Shown piece by piece: positions 1 to 8,003 of a stretch of 14,780 bases of DNA. The stretch is from JBCBXA01 sp039816825 (GTDB taxonomy: Bacteria; Pseudomonadota; Alphaproteobacteria; Rhizobiales; Rhizobiaceae). The stretch's first letter is position 1. Each line of letters starts with the position of its first letter. The notes beneath the pieces were generated by a model. The model ran no database searches. It was not told where the DNA came from and saw only the letters and a program-made list of their open reading frames with translations. Where the stretch lies: assembly GCA_039816825.1 (NCBI GenBank), contig JBCBXA010000073.1, positions 1-14,780 on the forward strand, given 5' to 3'. The position numbers and the translations under genes are program-made.

Positions 1-47
1 TTTGAGGCCAAGTGTCGGCTTGCCACAAAAACCTTACTTCTGGTCAA

Positions 48-917
48 TCAGACCGACGTGCCCGTCATACCGCCTTGTTTCGAAGCGGAGAGCCTCCGTT
101 CGGCACTTTTCGTAGCCATTCGAAACCACTCAACCATTGGAAACAGCATCAGTGCCGGCACATTGGCATGGGGTACACCTTCGGCGCTGGTGGGCTTCTC
201 GCATTTGCCAGGCACGTAATAAGTGCCAAAGAGCATGTCCCAAAGCGGCACCAGATTGGCCAGGTTCTTACCATAGGCCACCGGCTCATCCGCATGGTGC
301 CATCGATGGAAACGAGGCGATGCGATCAACCAGTTCAGGCGTCCATGGTCCACGTCAATGTCCATGTGCACATACATATTGTGAAGCGTCAGGAACACGA
401 GACCGAGGCCAGCTGCCTCCGGTGTGACGCCCAGCCATGACAGACCCACGACATAGCTCAGCTTCATGAAGGCCACTTCCAGCACATGAACCCGAAACGT
501 CGTGAAGGCATTCACGTCATGGTCGGAGTGATGGACCGCATGAATGGGCCAAAGCCAAGGAAGGTGCATAAGGCGGTGGCTCACATAGTCCATGAAATCA
601 AACGCGACCACGGCAATTACAACCACCAGCAGGGCAGGAACGCCGTCCCAGAAACTGGGGGGAATGACCGGCAGTCTCCAGACCTCGTAGAGATTCTGTA
701 AAGCCCAGACGCCAGCCATGGCAAAGGGGATCAATGCCGAGTTGATTGTAAGCAGCACAAGGGTGGCCGCAACGCCCTTCCCCATGCGCTCTGTCAAAAC
801 GCGGTGCCAGCCCCGGACCCAGCCGGTAACGGCGAGCATGGTGAAACCGGCAGCCATGATACCCACCAGACGCCAGTTGATGGTCAGCTGTCCGAGAAAT
901 TCAAGAAATGCGTCCAT
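48..917 (-). CDS. Sterol desaturase / fatty acid hydroxylase family membrane protein
   Basis: Integral-membrane di-iron oxygenase family (289 aa) that hydroxylates or desaturates lipid-like substrates. The histidine clusters that bind the iron are all visible: HRLMH (114-118), HAVHH (126-130), H179 and H184 in the next helix, and HRWHH (204-208). Hydrophobic stretches lie near residues 15-35, 50-75, 93-112 and 145-180, so the clusters should face the cytoplasm. The length is normal for bacterial members. The start at 917 has an AAAGG ribosome-binding site about 8 nt upstream. The gene stands alone, separated by 138 bp from the next gene upstream, and no strong promoter could be picked out there. 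The polar C-terminal tail (about 265-289) has no recognisable domain. The substrate (sterol, hopanoid, carotenoid, fatty acid or ether lipid) cannot be told from sequence. Family assignment is firm; specific function is unknown. Confidence 0.9.
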   Translation of the reverse strand: MDAFLEFLGQLTINWRLVGIMAAGFTMLAVTGWVRGWHRVLTERMGKGVAATLVLLTINSALIPFAMAGVWALQNLYEVWRLPVIPPSFWDGVPALLVVVIAVVAFDFMDYVSHRLMHLPWLWPIHAVHHSDHDVNAFTTFRVHVLEVAFMKLSYVVGLSWLGVTPEAAGLGLVFLTLHNMYVHMDIDVDHGRLNWLIASPRFHRWHHADEPVAYGKNLANLVPLWDMLFGTYYVPGKCEKPTSAEGVPHANVPALMLFPMVEWFRMATKSAERRLSASKQGGMTGTSV

Positions 918-1055
918 ACCCGCGCCTTTGAGTTGGCACCTCAGCTAAAGCCGCACAATTTCGGAGCGATGAATGCGAGGCAGGCTTTCGCAGTAAAGGT
1001 AAACGGTCGCTGAATGCTGCAGGTAGAGAGATCGGAGTCGCCTTTTAAATCGGAC

Positions 1056-1538
1056 CTAAGAAGTGGCCCTCTGCGCGCCCGGAGCATCGTGCAGATACAG
1101 GCGTTTTTGGACTTCGGCGTCTGGGAGATTGCACATGTCGGCCTGCCCGAACCAGCGGTAGCGGTTCCGCGCCACGAAGAAGTACGCCCAGTCTCTCACC
1201 GGTCTGGGGATCAGCAGGCCCACAGCCAGCAACCGAGAGATTCCACCGAGTCTCATCCCTGCGCGAATGACGGCGTCCGAGGATTTGTAGGCGGTCCCAC
1301 CATAAACAAAGAGCCAGGAGTTGGGATCTTCAGGGTCGAGATCGTAGTGCTCCAAAAGCGCGCGGCCCAGCTCGGTCTGGACCGGTATGATCCGAAACTC
1401 CTGCTGATCGTCATTCCGTGCGATCCATTTCGCACCCCAAGAGCAGAGCGCACAATGAGCGTCCATAACGGAGAACGCAGGGAAGTCTGGAAACTCCGGC
1501 ACTGCGGGGTCAGAAGCGTAAGATCGAGTCTGTGCCAT
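1056..1538 (-). CDS. DCC1-like thiol-disulfide oxidoreductase family protein (DUF393)
   Basis: Small protein (160 aa) of the DCC/DUF393 family, named for an N-terminal DxxCxxC signature and predicted to have a thioredoxin-like fold. Here the signature is DAHCALC with C29 and C32. The family's closing region is also present, RYRWFG at 126-131 followed by a C-terminal Cys at 136. There is no signal peptide, so it is probably cytoplasmic. The start at 1538 is kept because the residues just before the CxxC motif form the expected first beta strand; a start at the internal Met25 would remove it. The ribosome-binding site is weak. It lies only 19 nt downstream of the hemH stop, so it is probably co-transcribed with ferrochelatase and may rely on coupled translation. 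A role in redox or haem-related chemistry is suggested only by that position. The biochemical function of the family is poorly defined. Confidence 0.85.
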   Translation of the reverse strand: MAQTRSYASDPAVPEFPDFPAFSVMDAHCALCSWGAKWIARNDDQQEFRIIPVQTELGRALLEHYDLDPEDPNSWLFVYGGTAYKSSDAVIRAGMRLGGISRLLAVGLLIPRPVRDWAYFFVARNRYRWFGQADMCNLPDAEVQKRLYLHDAPGAQRATS

Positions 1539-1557
1539 GGAGCGCGACCGTTTCGCT

Positions 1558-2679
1558 CTAGAGCCAGCCTTGCAGCTCGCGCATCACCACTTGGCGAATG
1601 ACTTCCATGCCTTCATCGGAGTCATTGAGACACGGAATATGGGTGAAGTGCTCACCGCCATGCTCTTCAAAGATCTCATGGGCTTCACCGGCAATTTCCT
1701 CCAGCGTCTCAAGACAATCGGCGGAGAAACCTGGATTGATGATAGCCAGCCGCTTCATGCCGCCTTCGGCCAGGCTCTCGACTGTCTTGTCGGTGTATGG
1801 CTGCAACCATTCCTGGGGGCCGAAGCGGCTCTGGAATGTTGTCATGATCCGATCTTTCTCCCAGCCCAGACGCTCGAGCAAAAGTCGCGTCGTCTTGTGG
1901 CACTGGCAGTGATAGGGATCGCCCTTCATGTGATAGCTTTTCGGGATGCCGTGATAGCTCGCCATGATCAGCTCCGGCTCCCAGTCGAGGCTGGCCAAAT
2001 GCTTCTCAATCGAGATGGCGAGCGCATCGATATAGGCAGGATCGTCGTGCCACGGTGGCACCGTGCGAACGGCTGGCTGCCAGCGCATCTGCGCCAGCGC
2101 TTCAAAGGCCTTATCGTTCACCGTAGCCGTCGTCGCTGCCGCATATTGCGGATAAAGCGGCACGATCAGGATCTTGTCGCAACCGCGATCCGCCAGCGCA
2201 TCCATCTTGGAGCGGATCGACGGGTTGCCGTAGCGCATGGCAAAGTCGACAGCCACAGTGCGTCCGTCAAACCCTTCAATACCACCGATCATCTCGCTCA
2301 GCTTGTCCGACTGGGTGCGCGTGAATGTCAGGAGCGGGCCCTCATCCTGATCCTTGTTCCAGATCTCATCATAAGCCTTGCCAGACTTTTGGGGCCGGGT
2401 TTGCAGGATGATCCCGTTCAGGATGGCCCACCAGACAGCCCGCGGCGCTTCGATGACGCGACGATCTGAGAGGAACTCCTTCAGATAGCGGCGCATGGGC
2501 CAGTAGGATGTCCCATCCGGCGTACCGAGGTTGACGAGCAACACGCCAATCTTGGGTGCTTTGACCTGAGGGTGCCCCTCCGGCAGTGGACCGGTAGGCC
2601 GTGCCGCGCTTTCCTTCAGGCTGGCGGGCGAATGACCGATCTGGCTGGTGAAGGCATCAGCGTTGCTGTGAACGTTCAT
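1558..2679 (-). CDS. hemH: Ferrochelatase HemH
   Basis: Inserts Fe2+ into protoporphyrin IX, the last step of protohaem synthesis, at the cytoplasmic side of the membrane. The protein has 373 aa; the core begins at about residue 43 (GVLLVNLGTPD, 45-55) and reaches the C-terminus. The catalytic His lies in SYHGIP (H243). The family signature NPGFSADCLETLEEI occupies 315-329, with the conserved Glu just after C322. The first ~42 residues are a polar, Pro-rich extension beyond the usual start. The 2679 start is supported by GGAG 6 nt upstream; no other good start precedes the core. Cysteines at 167, 258, 260, 322 and 350 are present. Some bacterial ferrochelatases, including that of Caulobacter, carry a [2Fe-2S] cluster, so a cluster is possible but cannot be read from these positions alone. 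It is first in a probable two-gene unit with the DCC1-like gene. Confidence 0.96.
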   Translation of the reverse strand: MNVHSNADAFTSQIGHSPASLKESAARPTGPLPEGHPQVKAPKIGVLLVNLGTPDGTSYWPMRRYLKEFLSDRRVIEAPRAVWWAILNGIILQTRPQKSGKAYDEIWNKDQDEGPLLTFTRTQSDKLSEMIGGIEGFDGRTVAVDFAMRYGNPSIRSKMDALADRGCDKILIVPLYPQYAAATTATVNDKAFEALAQMRWQPAVRTVPPWHDDPAYIDALAISIEKHLASLDWEPELIMASYHGIPKSYHMKGDPYHCQCHKTTRLLLERLGWEKDRIMTTFQSRFGPQEWLQPYTDKTVESLAEGGMKRLAIINPGFSADCLETLEEIAGEAHEIFEEHGGEHFTHIPCLNDSDEGMEVIRQVVMRELQGWL

Positions 2680-2741
2680 GTTTCGCTCCGGCCCCAGGCG
2701 GCTTGAAAGTCAAATTACTGGCTGTGATACGCGACATAAGC

Positions 2742-2764
2742 CAGTTTAGACCTGTTTCAAACTG
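2742..2764. promoter_or_regulatory. Inverted repeat upstream of hemH, resembling an Irr/ICE iron-control box
   Basis: CAGTTT (2742-2747) and AAACTG (2759-2764) form a perfect 6-bp inverted repeat around an 11-nt centre, about 75 nt upstream of the hemH start. The inner 17 nt (2745-2761), TTTAGACCTGTTTCAAA, match 11 of 14 defined positions of the alphaproteobacterial ICE consensus as I recall it (TTTAGAA-N3-TTCTAAA). On the minus strand the same bases include TTGAAA, a possible -35 element, with a poor TATGTC -10 candidate 16 nt further on. A regulator bound here would overlap such a promoter. The inverted repeat is seen directly; regulation by Irr is inference. Confidence 0.45.
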
Positions 2765-2797
2765 CCAAAGCGTCGCTTTAGGAAGCGAGCGCGGGAT

Positions 2798-2833
2798 AAA
2801 GAAAGCCCCCCGCAAGACATCTCGCGAAGGGCT
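2798..2833 (-). terminator. Rho-independent terminator after the 5'-nucleotidase gene
   Basis: Read on the minus strand, AGCCCTTCGC (plus 2833-2824) pairs with GCGGGGGGCT (plus 2813-2804). The 10-bp stem includes two T-G wobbles, closes a 10-nt loop and is followed by TTCTTTAT. It sits 27 nt beyond the nucleotidase stop codon and upstream of the hemH control region, so it should separate the two transcripts. Confidence 0.7.
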
Positions 2834-2842
2834 GAACTGCTT

Positions 2843-2862
2843 TAGGCTTCGGCTGAAGCCTA
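2843..2862 (-). other. Stem-loop overlapping the 5'-nucleotidase stop codon
   Basis: TAGGCTTC (2843-2850) and GAAGCCTA (2855-2862) form a perfect 8-bp stem with a 4-nt loop. The right arm contains the TAG stop of the nucleotidase gene on the minus strand. No T tract follows directly, so it is probably an mRNA 3'-end stabiliser or an accessory to the terminator that follows, rather than a terminator itself. Confidence 0.5.
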
Positions 2863-4443
2863 TTTCGCGGTGATGCGTCCGTCCGTGTATGGCTCGTAAG
2901 CACCGCCCTGGGCAGCGATGTAGTCAGCGACCACCTGCTCCAGACCCGGGCCGAAATCATAGGCGTTCATGCCATTGGTTTCGAAGACGTCGTAACCGTC
3001 GCCACCGCCGCGCATGTAGTTGTTGGACACCACGCCATAGGTTGCTTCGGGATCAATGGCGGCATCGCCAACCATCACGTCGGAGATGCGGCTGCCAGGC
3101 TCAGCTGTCGCGTCAAACGTGTATTTGAGGCCAGCAACCTGCGGGAAGCGGCCAGCGCCATCGGCGATGCGCGACACACCGTTCTCAAGGGCCGCGATCA
3201 CATCGGAGCCCTTGAGTTCAAAGGTGGCGAGGGTGTTCTGGAACGGCAGCACCGTCAGAACTTCGCCCATGGTGATCTCACCCGCATCGATGGAGGCGCG
3301 CAGACCGCCACCATTCTGGATGGCTATCTGAACACCCTGATCCATGGTGCGATCGAGCATGGCATCGGCGACCAGATTGCCCATGGCGCACTCCATGGCG
3401 CGACAGACAGTACGGTCACCTTCGATGGGGCCGGAAGCAGAACCAACGACCTGCTTCTTCAGCTCTTCAATCGGCGCAGCTTTTTCGGTGATGTAAGAGA
3501 CCATCTCCGCATCTTCAGGTACCAGCGCATCAAGCAGCCAGGGCTTGCCTTCGGCTTCCACTACATCGCCATTTTCGTCGAACTCGATGGTCAGTTCGCC
3601 GAGATATTTCGAGTAGGCGTAGGCCTGTACGATCTGGACCGGCTTGCCGTTGGGAGCTTCCACAACGGTCGGATAGTCATCACCTTCAAGCAGGGTGTGG
3701 GAGTGACCGCCGACAATCACGTCGATGCCATCCACAGCAGCGGCGATCTCTTTGTCGCGGTTCAAGCCAACATGGCTCAGCACCACGATCTTGTTGACAC
3801 CATCGGCTTCAAGTTGGCCAACCAGTTTCTTGATGATGTCTTCAGACTGGATGAAGGGTACGTTGTCACCGGGCGAGGAGGTCTCGGCAGTATCTTCAGC
3901 GAGGACGCCGATGATACCGATCTTCTCGCCACCCTTCTCCACCACGATGTGGCTTTCAATCTTGCCATCAAGCAGCGGCTCATCAGCCAGATTGGTGTTG
4001 GCAAACAGCAGTGGCGTCTCGACGGCATCGGCAAACTTGGCCAGCGCCTCCGGCCCGTCATCAAACTCGTGGTTGCCGACGGCCATGGCGTCGAAACCGA
4101 TGCGGTTCACAACTTCGGCGGCCACTTCGCCTTTATAGGTTGAGTAAAAAAGCGAGCCCTGGAACTGGTCACCCCCGTCCAGCACGAGAACATTGTTGCC
4201 GGCACCTTCCAGCGCGCCGCGACGGGTGTCGATGGCGGTCTTCACACGAGCGGCACCGCCGAAGCACTTGCCTTCCGCATTGTCAGATGGACGGCAGGTC
4301 GAGTCGAACCGGTTGATGGGCTCAATACGGCTGTGCATGTCGTTGATATGCAGAATGGTCAGCTTGTACTCGGCAGCTGCCGGGGTTGCGGCAACCACCA
4401 GGGTTGCTGCGCCAGCCGCTAGAATGGATTTGAGAGCTTTCAT
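2860..4443 (-). CDS. Secreted 5'-nucleotidase / 2',3'-cyclic phosphodiesterase (UshA/NadN-type)
   Basis: Periplasmic dinuclear-metal phosphoesterase that hydrolyses nucleotides, releasing nucleosides and phosphate. The protein has 527 aa. A Sec signal peptide covers 1-24 (basic start, hydrophobic core, cut after PAAA). The N-terminal metallophosphatase domain (about 26-255) carries the metal ligands D35 and H37 (NDMH), D92 (GGDQ), N124-H125 (GNHE), H224 (LSHVGL), and H247 and H249 (GGHSH). The C-terminal nucleotide-binding domain (about 330-515) carries QNGGGLR (376-382) and RGGGDGY (478-484). The start at 4443 was chosen over an in-frame ATG at 4491 because AGGAGG lies 7 nt upstream and the signal peptide begins there. 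It is followed by a terminator and preceded by a 143-bp spacer holding a strong inverted repeat. Substrate range is not predictable; phosphate or purine scavenging is the usual role. Confidence 0.93.
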   Translation of the reverse strand: MKALKSILAAGAATLVVAATPAAAEYKLTILHINDMHSRIEPINRFDSTCRPSDNAEGKCFGGAARVKTAIDTRRGALEGAGNNVLVLDGGDQFQGSLFYSTYKGEVAAEVVNRIGFDAMAVGNHEFDDGPEALAKFADAVETPLLFANTNLADEPLLDGKIESHIVVEKGGEKIGIIGVLAEDTAETSSPGDNVPFIQSEDIIKKLVGQLEADGVNKIVVLSHVGLNRDKEIAAAVDGIDVIVGGHSHTLLEGDDYPTVVEAPNGKPVQIVQAYAYSKYLGELTIEFDENGDVVEAEGKPWLLDALVPEDAEMVSYITEKAAPIEELKKQVVGSASGPIEGDRTVCRAMECAMGNLVADAMLDRTMDQGVQIAIQNGGGLRASIDAGEITMGEVLTVLPFQNTLATFELKGSDVIAALENGVSRIADGAGRFPQVAGLKYTFDATAEPGSRISDVMVGDAAIDPEATYGVVSNNYMRGGGDGYDVFETNGMNAYDFGPGLEQVVADYIAAQGGAYEPYTDGRITAK

Positions 4444-4514
4444 GTGGACGCCTCCTACTGTTCCGGTGCCGCGTTGTTTGGCGGTGGGCACCTGTTGACA
4501 GCTAGGAAATACGC

Positions 4515-4547
4515 AAATGTGACAGCGAGCAAGCCGCTGTCACATTT
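4515..4547. terminator. Perfect 13-bp inverted repeat, likely terminator of the TRAP operon
   Basis: AAATGTGACAGCG (4515-4527) and CGCTGTCACATTT (4535-4547) are exact reverse complements around a 7-nt loop. On the minus strand the stem lies 39 nt beyond the dctM stop and runs into ATTTGCGTATTT, a moderate T-rich tail. This fits a factor-independent terminator. It also lies about 70 nt upstream of the nucleotidase start, so an operator role there is an alternative. Confidence 0.6.
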
Positions 4548-4586
4548 ATCTGCACCTGCCCACATGACGGGCAGCGCCGAGCTTCC

Positions 4587-6938
4587 CTATTTCAGCAGGT
4601 TCGGAACAATCGTCACGATGTCCGGGAAGAAATAGAGAATGGTGAGACCCACCACCTGGATGATCACAAACGGAATGGCGCCTCGATAGATGTGGCCCGT
4701 TGTGATGCCCTTCGGCGCCACTCCGCGTAGATAGAAGAGCGCGAAACCAAAGGGCGGCGTCAGGAACGACGTCTGCAGATTGATGGCGATCATGATCGTC
4801 ACCCAGGCCGGGTTGAGCTCACCACCATAGATCACCGGCCCGACAATCGGCACCACGATGTAGATGATCTCGAGGAAGTCGAGCACGAAGCCAAGGATGA
4901 ACAGGATCACCATCACCAGCAGGAACACCTGCAGTTCGTTGTCGAACGAACGGAGGAAATCCTGGATGTAGTGCTCACCGCCAAAGGAGATCAGAACCAG
5001 GTTCAGGATCTGCGAACCGATCAGGATGGTGAAGACCATTGATGTGACTTTGGCTGTCTCACGCACGACCGGCGTCAGCACGGCTGTGCGGTAGAGCACC
5101 CAGCAGCTGAACAGCAGGCCAAAGAACGCGAAATGGTAGGCCAACTGCGCCACGATGTAGGCGATCCAGTCTTCAGTAGGGACGGTTTCGCGCGTGATGC
5201 GCAGATCGAAATTGACGCCCACGAGGATCATGATCACCAGCGCGAAGGAGGCCCAGATCACCAGCTTGGCCGCACCGTTCTCCTCCTTGAGCTTCCGATA
5301 GGCGGCAAGCATGATGGCACCGGCTGCGCCAAGCGCGGCCGCGGGTGTAGGATTGGTGATCCCGCCCAGGATTGAACCCAGCACAGCGATGATGAGAATC
5401 AAGGGTGGGAACACCACCCTGATAAGCTCGTTTTGCGAAAGGCGCCCGACAGCGGTCCGAACGCCATACAGCGCGATCAGCGCAGGAACGGCCAGCACGA
5501 TCACCAACATACCGGGACCGGTGAGCGGGTTGATGAAAAGAAGATCGAACAGCAATATCAAGCCCAGCCCGACCGCACCGATGATGAGAGGCAACTGGCT
5601 TGCGCCCGGCGCAACGCCGCGGGCCAGAACAATGGTTAGACCAAGCAGCACGACCATGGTGGCGACGCCAAGACCGATGGGAGCGGCGTTCTCAAGAGCT
5701 GCTGCCTGTGCGGCGGCGGCTTCTTCTTCCGTAGGCTCGCCGGCTTCAGTCGTGCTGGCGTCGGCAATTGCGGCGCGCTCAGCAACCGCCTGATCCCACG
5801 CGTCCTGTCCGTGCAGCTCGATCATGGCTGCTTGACACTGAGGAGAGACGTTGGTCCGCAAACTCGGGCCTGAATCGGCCTGGGCACCGACCGAGAAGTC
5901 GGCACTTTGCGAACCAATGAGGCCTGCATTCATGCCAAGGCCAACAGCGACAACGATCAGGGTCGGAGCGAGCAGGAACCAGACGACACCGTGATTGCGG
6001 CCCACTCCAGCCGAACTTGTACCACCCTCGAATTCAACGGCGGGTGCCTTGTGCGGATAAAGGAGCGCAAAACCAAACGCGTAGAGCGCGTAGAGAAGCG
6101 CCAAGAAGATGCCCGGAAGCAGGGCCGCCTGGAAGAGCGTACCGACCGATAGAACGGCGGGCTCGCCCAAATAGGTCAACGCATCGGAACAGCCAACCAG
6201 CTGGGCGCGGGTCTCCTGACCCGTCGCGTAAAGGTCACCCACGAGCGTGCCCAACAGCACGATCACGATGGAAGGCGGTATGATCTGCCCGAGCGTACCG
6301 GACGCCGCGATGACGCCGGTGGCGAGTTCCGGCGAATAATTGTTTCGGAGCATGGTCGGTAGAGCCAGCAGGCCCATAGTGACCACCGTAGCACCGACAA
6401 TGCCGGTCGACGCCGCAAGGAATGCACCCACGACCACAATGGACACAGCGAGACCACCGGGCAGTGGGCCGAAGACGCGGGCCATGGTGGTGAGAAGGTC
6501 TTCAGCGATGCGCGAGCGCTCGAGCGTGATGCCCATCATCACAAACATCAGAACCGCGAGAAGCGTCTCAATGGACTGGCCGGCAATGACGCGCTCATTC
6601 ATCCGGTTCACGATGAAGGAGATGTTGCGCTCCATGGCGACCTGCCAGCCGCCGGCAAAGAGAGCTTCGTCTATCCTGGGAAGCTCAGGATATCGGAACA
6701 GAGATATCGCTTCCCTCGGAACACCCTCCGCCAGCAGGGCGCGGTAGGCCTCCGAATTCACATCGATTGCCTGGTGGATGAGGATGCCAGCCGAGTCCAG
6801 CGCGGCGAGAATGGCGAAGGAAATGACGCCTGCACCACCGATGGCAAACGCCACAGGGAAGCCTGTCATGATCGCGCAGAACAAAGTCACAAAGACGATG
6901 ATCAGTCCGATCTCGATACCATCGAGCCCAAATAGCAT
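4587..6938 (-). CDS. dctM: TRAP transporter large permease (DctM-like), unusually long
   Basis: Membrane subunit that carries the solute inward using an ion gradient, working with the DctQ and DctP proteins encoded just upstream. At 783 aa it is nearly twice the usual ~430 aa of DctM. Family motifs are in order: TGIVGATVVTMG (178-189), SGTLGQIIPPS (213-223), GGITNPTPAAALGA (525-538) and TSFLTPPFGFAL (723-734). The extra length is an N-terminal insert (about 51-118), an Ala/Glu-rich soluble segment (about 343-419, with one Cys), and added hydrophobic helices (about 421-500). The frame is open throughout, so this is not a frameshift. About 16-18 hydrophobic segments are visible. The start at 6938 has only an imperfect purine-rich site upstream. 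It is the last gene of the operon. Long DctM variants exist in alphaproteobacteria; the role of the extra segments is unknown. Confidence 0.92.
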   Translation of the reverse strand: MLFGLDGIEIGLIIVFVTLFCAIMTGFPVAFAIGGAGVISFAILAALDSAGILIHQAIDVNSEAYRALLAEGVPREAISLFRYPELPRIDEALFAGGWQVAMERNISFIVNRMNERVIAGQSIETLLAVLMFVMMGITLERSRIAEDLLTTMARVFGPLPGGLAVSIVVVGAFLAASTGIVGATVVTMGLLALPTMLRNNYSPELATGVIAASGTLGQIIPPSIVIVLLGTLVGDLYATGQETRAQLVGCSDALTYLGEPAVLSVGTLFQAALLPGIFLALLYALYAFGFALLYPHKAPAVEFEGGTSSAGVGRNHGVVWFLLAPTLIVVAVGLGMNAGLIGSQSADFSVGAQADSGPSLRTNVSPQCQAAMIELHGQDAWDQAVAERAAIADASTTEAGEPTEEEAAAAQAAALENAAPIGLGVATMVVLLGLTIVLARGVAPGASQLPLIIGAVGLGLILLFDLLFINPLTGPGMLVIVLAVPALIALYGVRTAVGRLSQNELIRVVFPPLILIIAVLGSILGGITNPTPAAALGAAGAIMLAAYRKLKEENGAAKLVIWASFALVIMILVGVNFDLRITRETVPTEDWIAYIVAQLAYHFAFFGLLFSCWVLYRTAVLTPVVRETAKVTSMVFTILIGSQILNLVLISFGGEHYIQDFLRSFDNELQVFLLVMVILFILGFVLDFLEIIYIVVPIVGPVIYGGELNPAWVTIMIAINLQTSFLTPPFGFALFYLRGVAPKGITTGHIYRGAIPFVIIQVVGLTILYFFPDIVTIVPNLLK

Positions 6939-6983
6939 GGCTTCACAGCCCCCCAGCTACAGGCGCTCCTGCACGCGCCTCGA

Positions 6984-7004
6984 AGCGTCCGGCATTCGGA
7001 CGCT
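6984..7004 (-). other. Intercistronic stem-loop between dctQ and dctM
   Basis: AGCGTCCG (6984-6991) and CGGACGCT (6997-7004) form a perfect 8-bp stem with a 5-nt loop in the 82-bp gap between the two permease genes. No T tract follows on the minus strand. It is more likely an mRNA processing or stability element than a full terminator. Confidence 0.5.
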
Positions 7005-7020
7005 GGTTAAATGATGTGCG

Positions 7021-7932
7021 TCAGGCAGAGCCCGAATGCGCTTCGTGGACGGCGTCTTCCGCAACGTCCCCGGTTGAATCTCGATCCAGATATTTGTCGG
7101 TGCTGTCTTCGCCTTCCACGAATTCAAGGAAAGCGCGCCAGAATGTGGATGCCGCCTGCAGCAGCACCATCACGCAGAATGCCACGATGAGAACTTTGAA
7201 AAGGAAGTAGGCATCGAACCCGTTGGGGCTGAAGCCAATGGTCTCGACATTCCAGCGCAAAACGCGGGACTGCATGAGCATGCGGTCGAGGGCGCTGGTG
7301 GCCGACGGGTTGGGCACCACGAGGTGCCGCCACATGAAGAACCACGCGTAGAGATAGGTGATGATGACAACGGGCATCATGAAGAAAAGCGCGCCCAGCA
7401 TGTCGATGACGCGCTTCGCGCGGTGGGACGCACTGGCATAAAATAGGTCCACCCGGACGTGGCTTCCCTGCACAAATGTGTAGGTGACGCACAGGCAAAC
7501 GATCATGGCGTTGTAGAGCTTCAGCTCCTCAGACCACCAGGAGAGGTCGCGGGTGAAGGCGGTGCCAAGCGGCCCCAATTCAATGGCCGCAACGCGGAAA
7601 ATGCGCTGCAAAAAGACAATCATCACCTGCTGCAGCACCATGATGAGGCCGGCCCAGGCCACGATGCGCCCGACTGTATTTGCGAAAGCCTCAAGGCCGC
7701 GAACGCAGGACCACAGGATCGAGCGGCGCCAGAAAACTCCGAGAGCAGTGATGACCAGAAAGGTCACGAAGACGACGAAGAACAGTTCCTTCGAGCCGCC
7801 AAAATAGATGAAGCGAACAAGCGCTTCCTTGTCGCTCCAGTTGAGCCACATGGACGGATTGGTGAGCGCCAGGAACAGATGGTACGGCGCGAGAGCAACC
7901 GAACTCAGGAACCAGATAATTGCGTCTAGCAT
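7021..7932 (-). CDS. dctQ: TRAP transporter small permease (DctQ-like), long form
   Basis: Four-helix membrane subunit that partners the large permease in TRAP importers. The family motif HVRVDLFY is at 158-165. Hydrophobic helices are visible near 50-67, 88-108, 138-155, 176-200 and 243-262. At 303 aa it is much longer than the usual 160-200 aa. The extra parts are an N-terminal region (about 1-85, with its own hydrophobic segments), a polar loop between helices (about 201-238), and an acidic, probably cytoplasmic tail (271-303). The start at 7932 follows a G-rich stretch (GGTGGGG) rather than a classic ribosome-binding site. It sits 123 bp downstream of dctP and 82 bp upstream of dctM, all on one strand. 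The long DctQ and long DctM probably form a matched pair, as in TakP-type systems. Confidence 0.88.
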   Translation of the reverse strand: MLDAIIWFLSSVALAPYHLFLALTNPSMWLNWSDKEALVRFIYFGGSKELFFVVFVTFLVITALGVFWRRSILWSCVRGLEAFANTVGRIVAWAGLIMVLQQVMIVFLQRIFRVAAIELGPLGTAFTRDLSWWSEELKLYNAMIVCLCVTYTFVQGSHVRVDLFYASASHRAKRVIDMLGALFFMMPVVIITYLYAWFFMWRHLVVPNPSATSALDRMLMQSRVLRWNVETIGFSPNGFDAYFLFKVLIVAFCVMVLLQAASTFWRAFLEFVEGEDSTDKYLDRDSTGDVAEDAVHEAHSGSA

Positions 7933-8003
7933 AAAGGTTACCCCACCGGGCCCGCTTCAACCCATCACAGAATGCGGGAAGGTCGAGCATCGTCCGAAGA
8001 AAC

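Noticed and set aside
1..47. End of a further gene left of the sterol desaturase
   Set aside because: 47 bases are too few to support any coding or structural call, and nothing distinctive is visible.
1537..2469. Long plus-strand open frame (310 codons) opposite hemH
   Set aside because: It lies antisense to a ferrochelatase with clear motifs, and its translation matches no family I recognise. It is a codon-bias shadow in GC-rich DNA.
4515..4547. CRP-type operator, because the repeat contains TGTGA and TCACA
   Set aside because: The half-sites are separated by 17 nt instead of the 6 nt required for a CRP site.
4587..6938. Fusion of two genes or a frameshifted DctM
   Set aside because: One frame stays open across all DctM motifs in the normal order, with added hydrophobic segments between them. 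This is an insertion-bearing long DctM, not a broken or fused gene.
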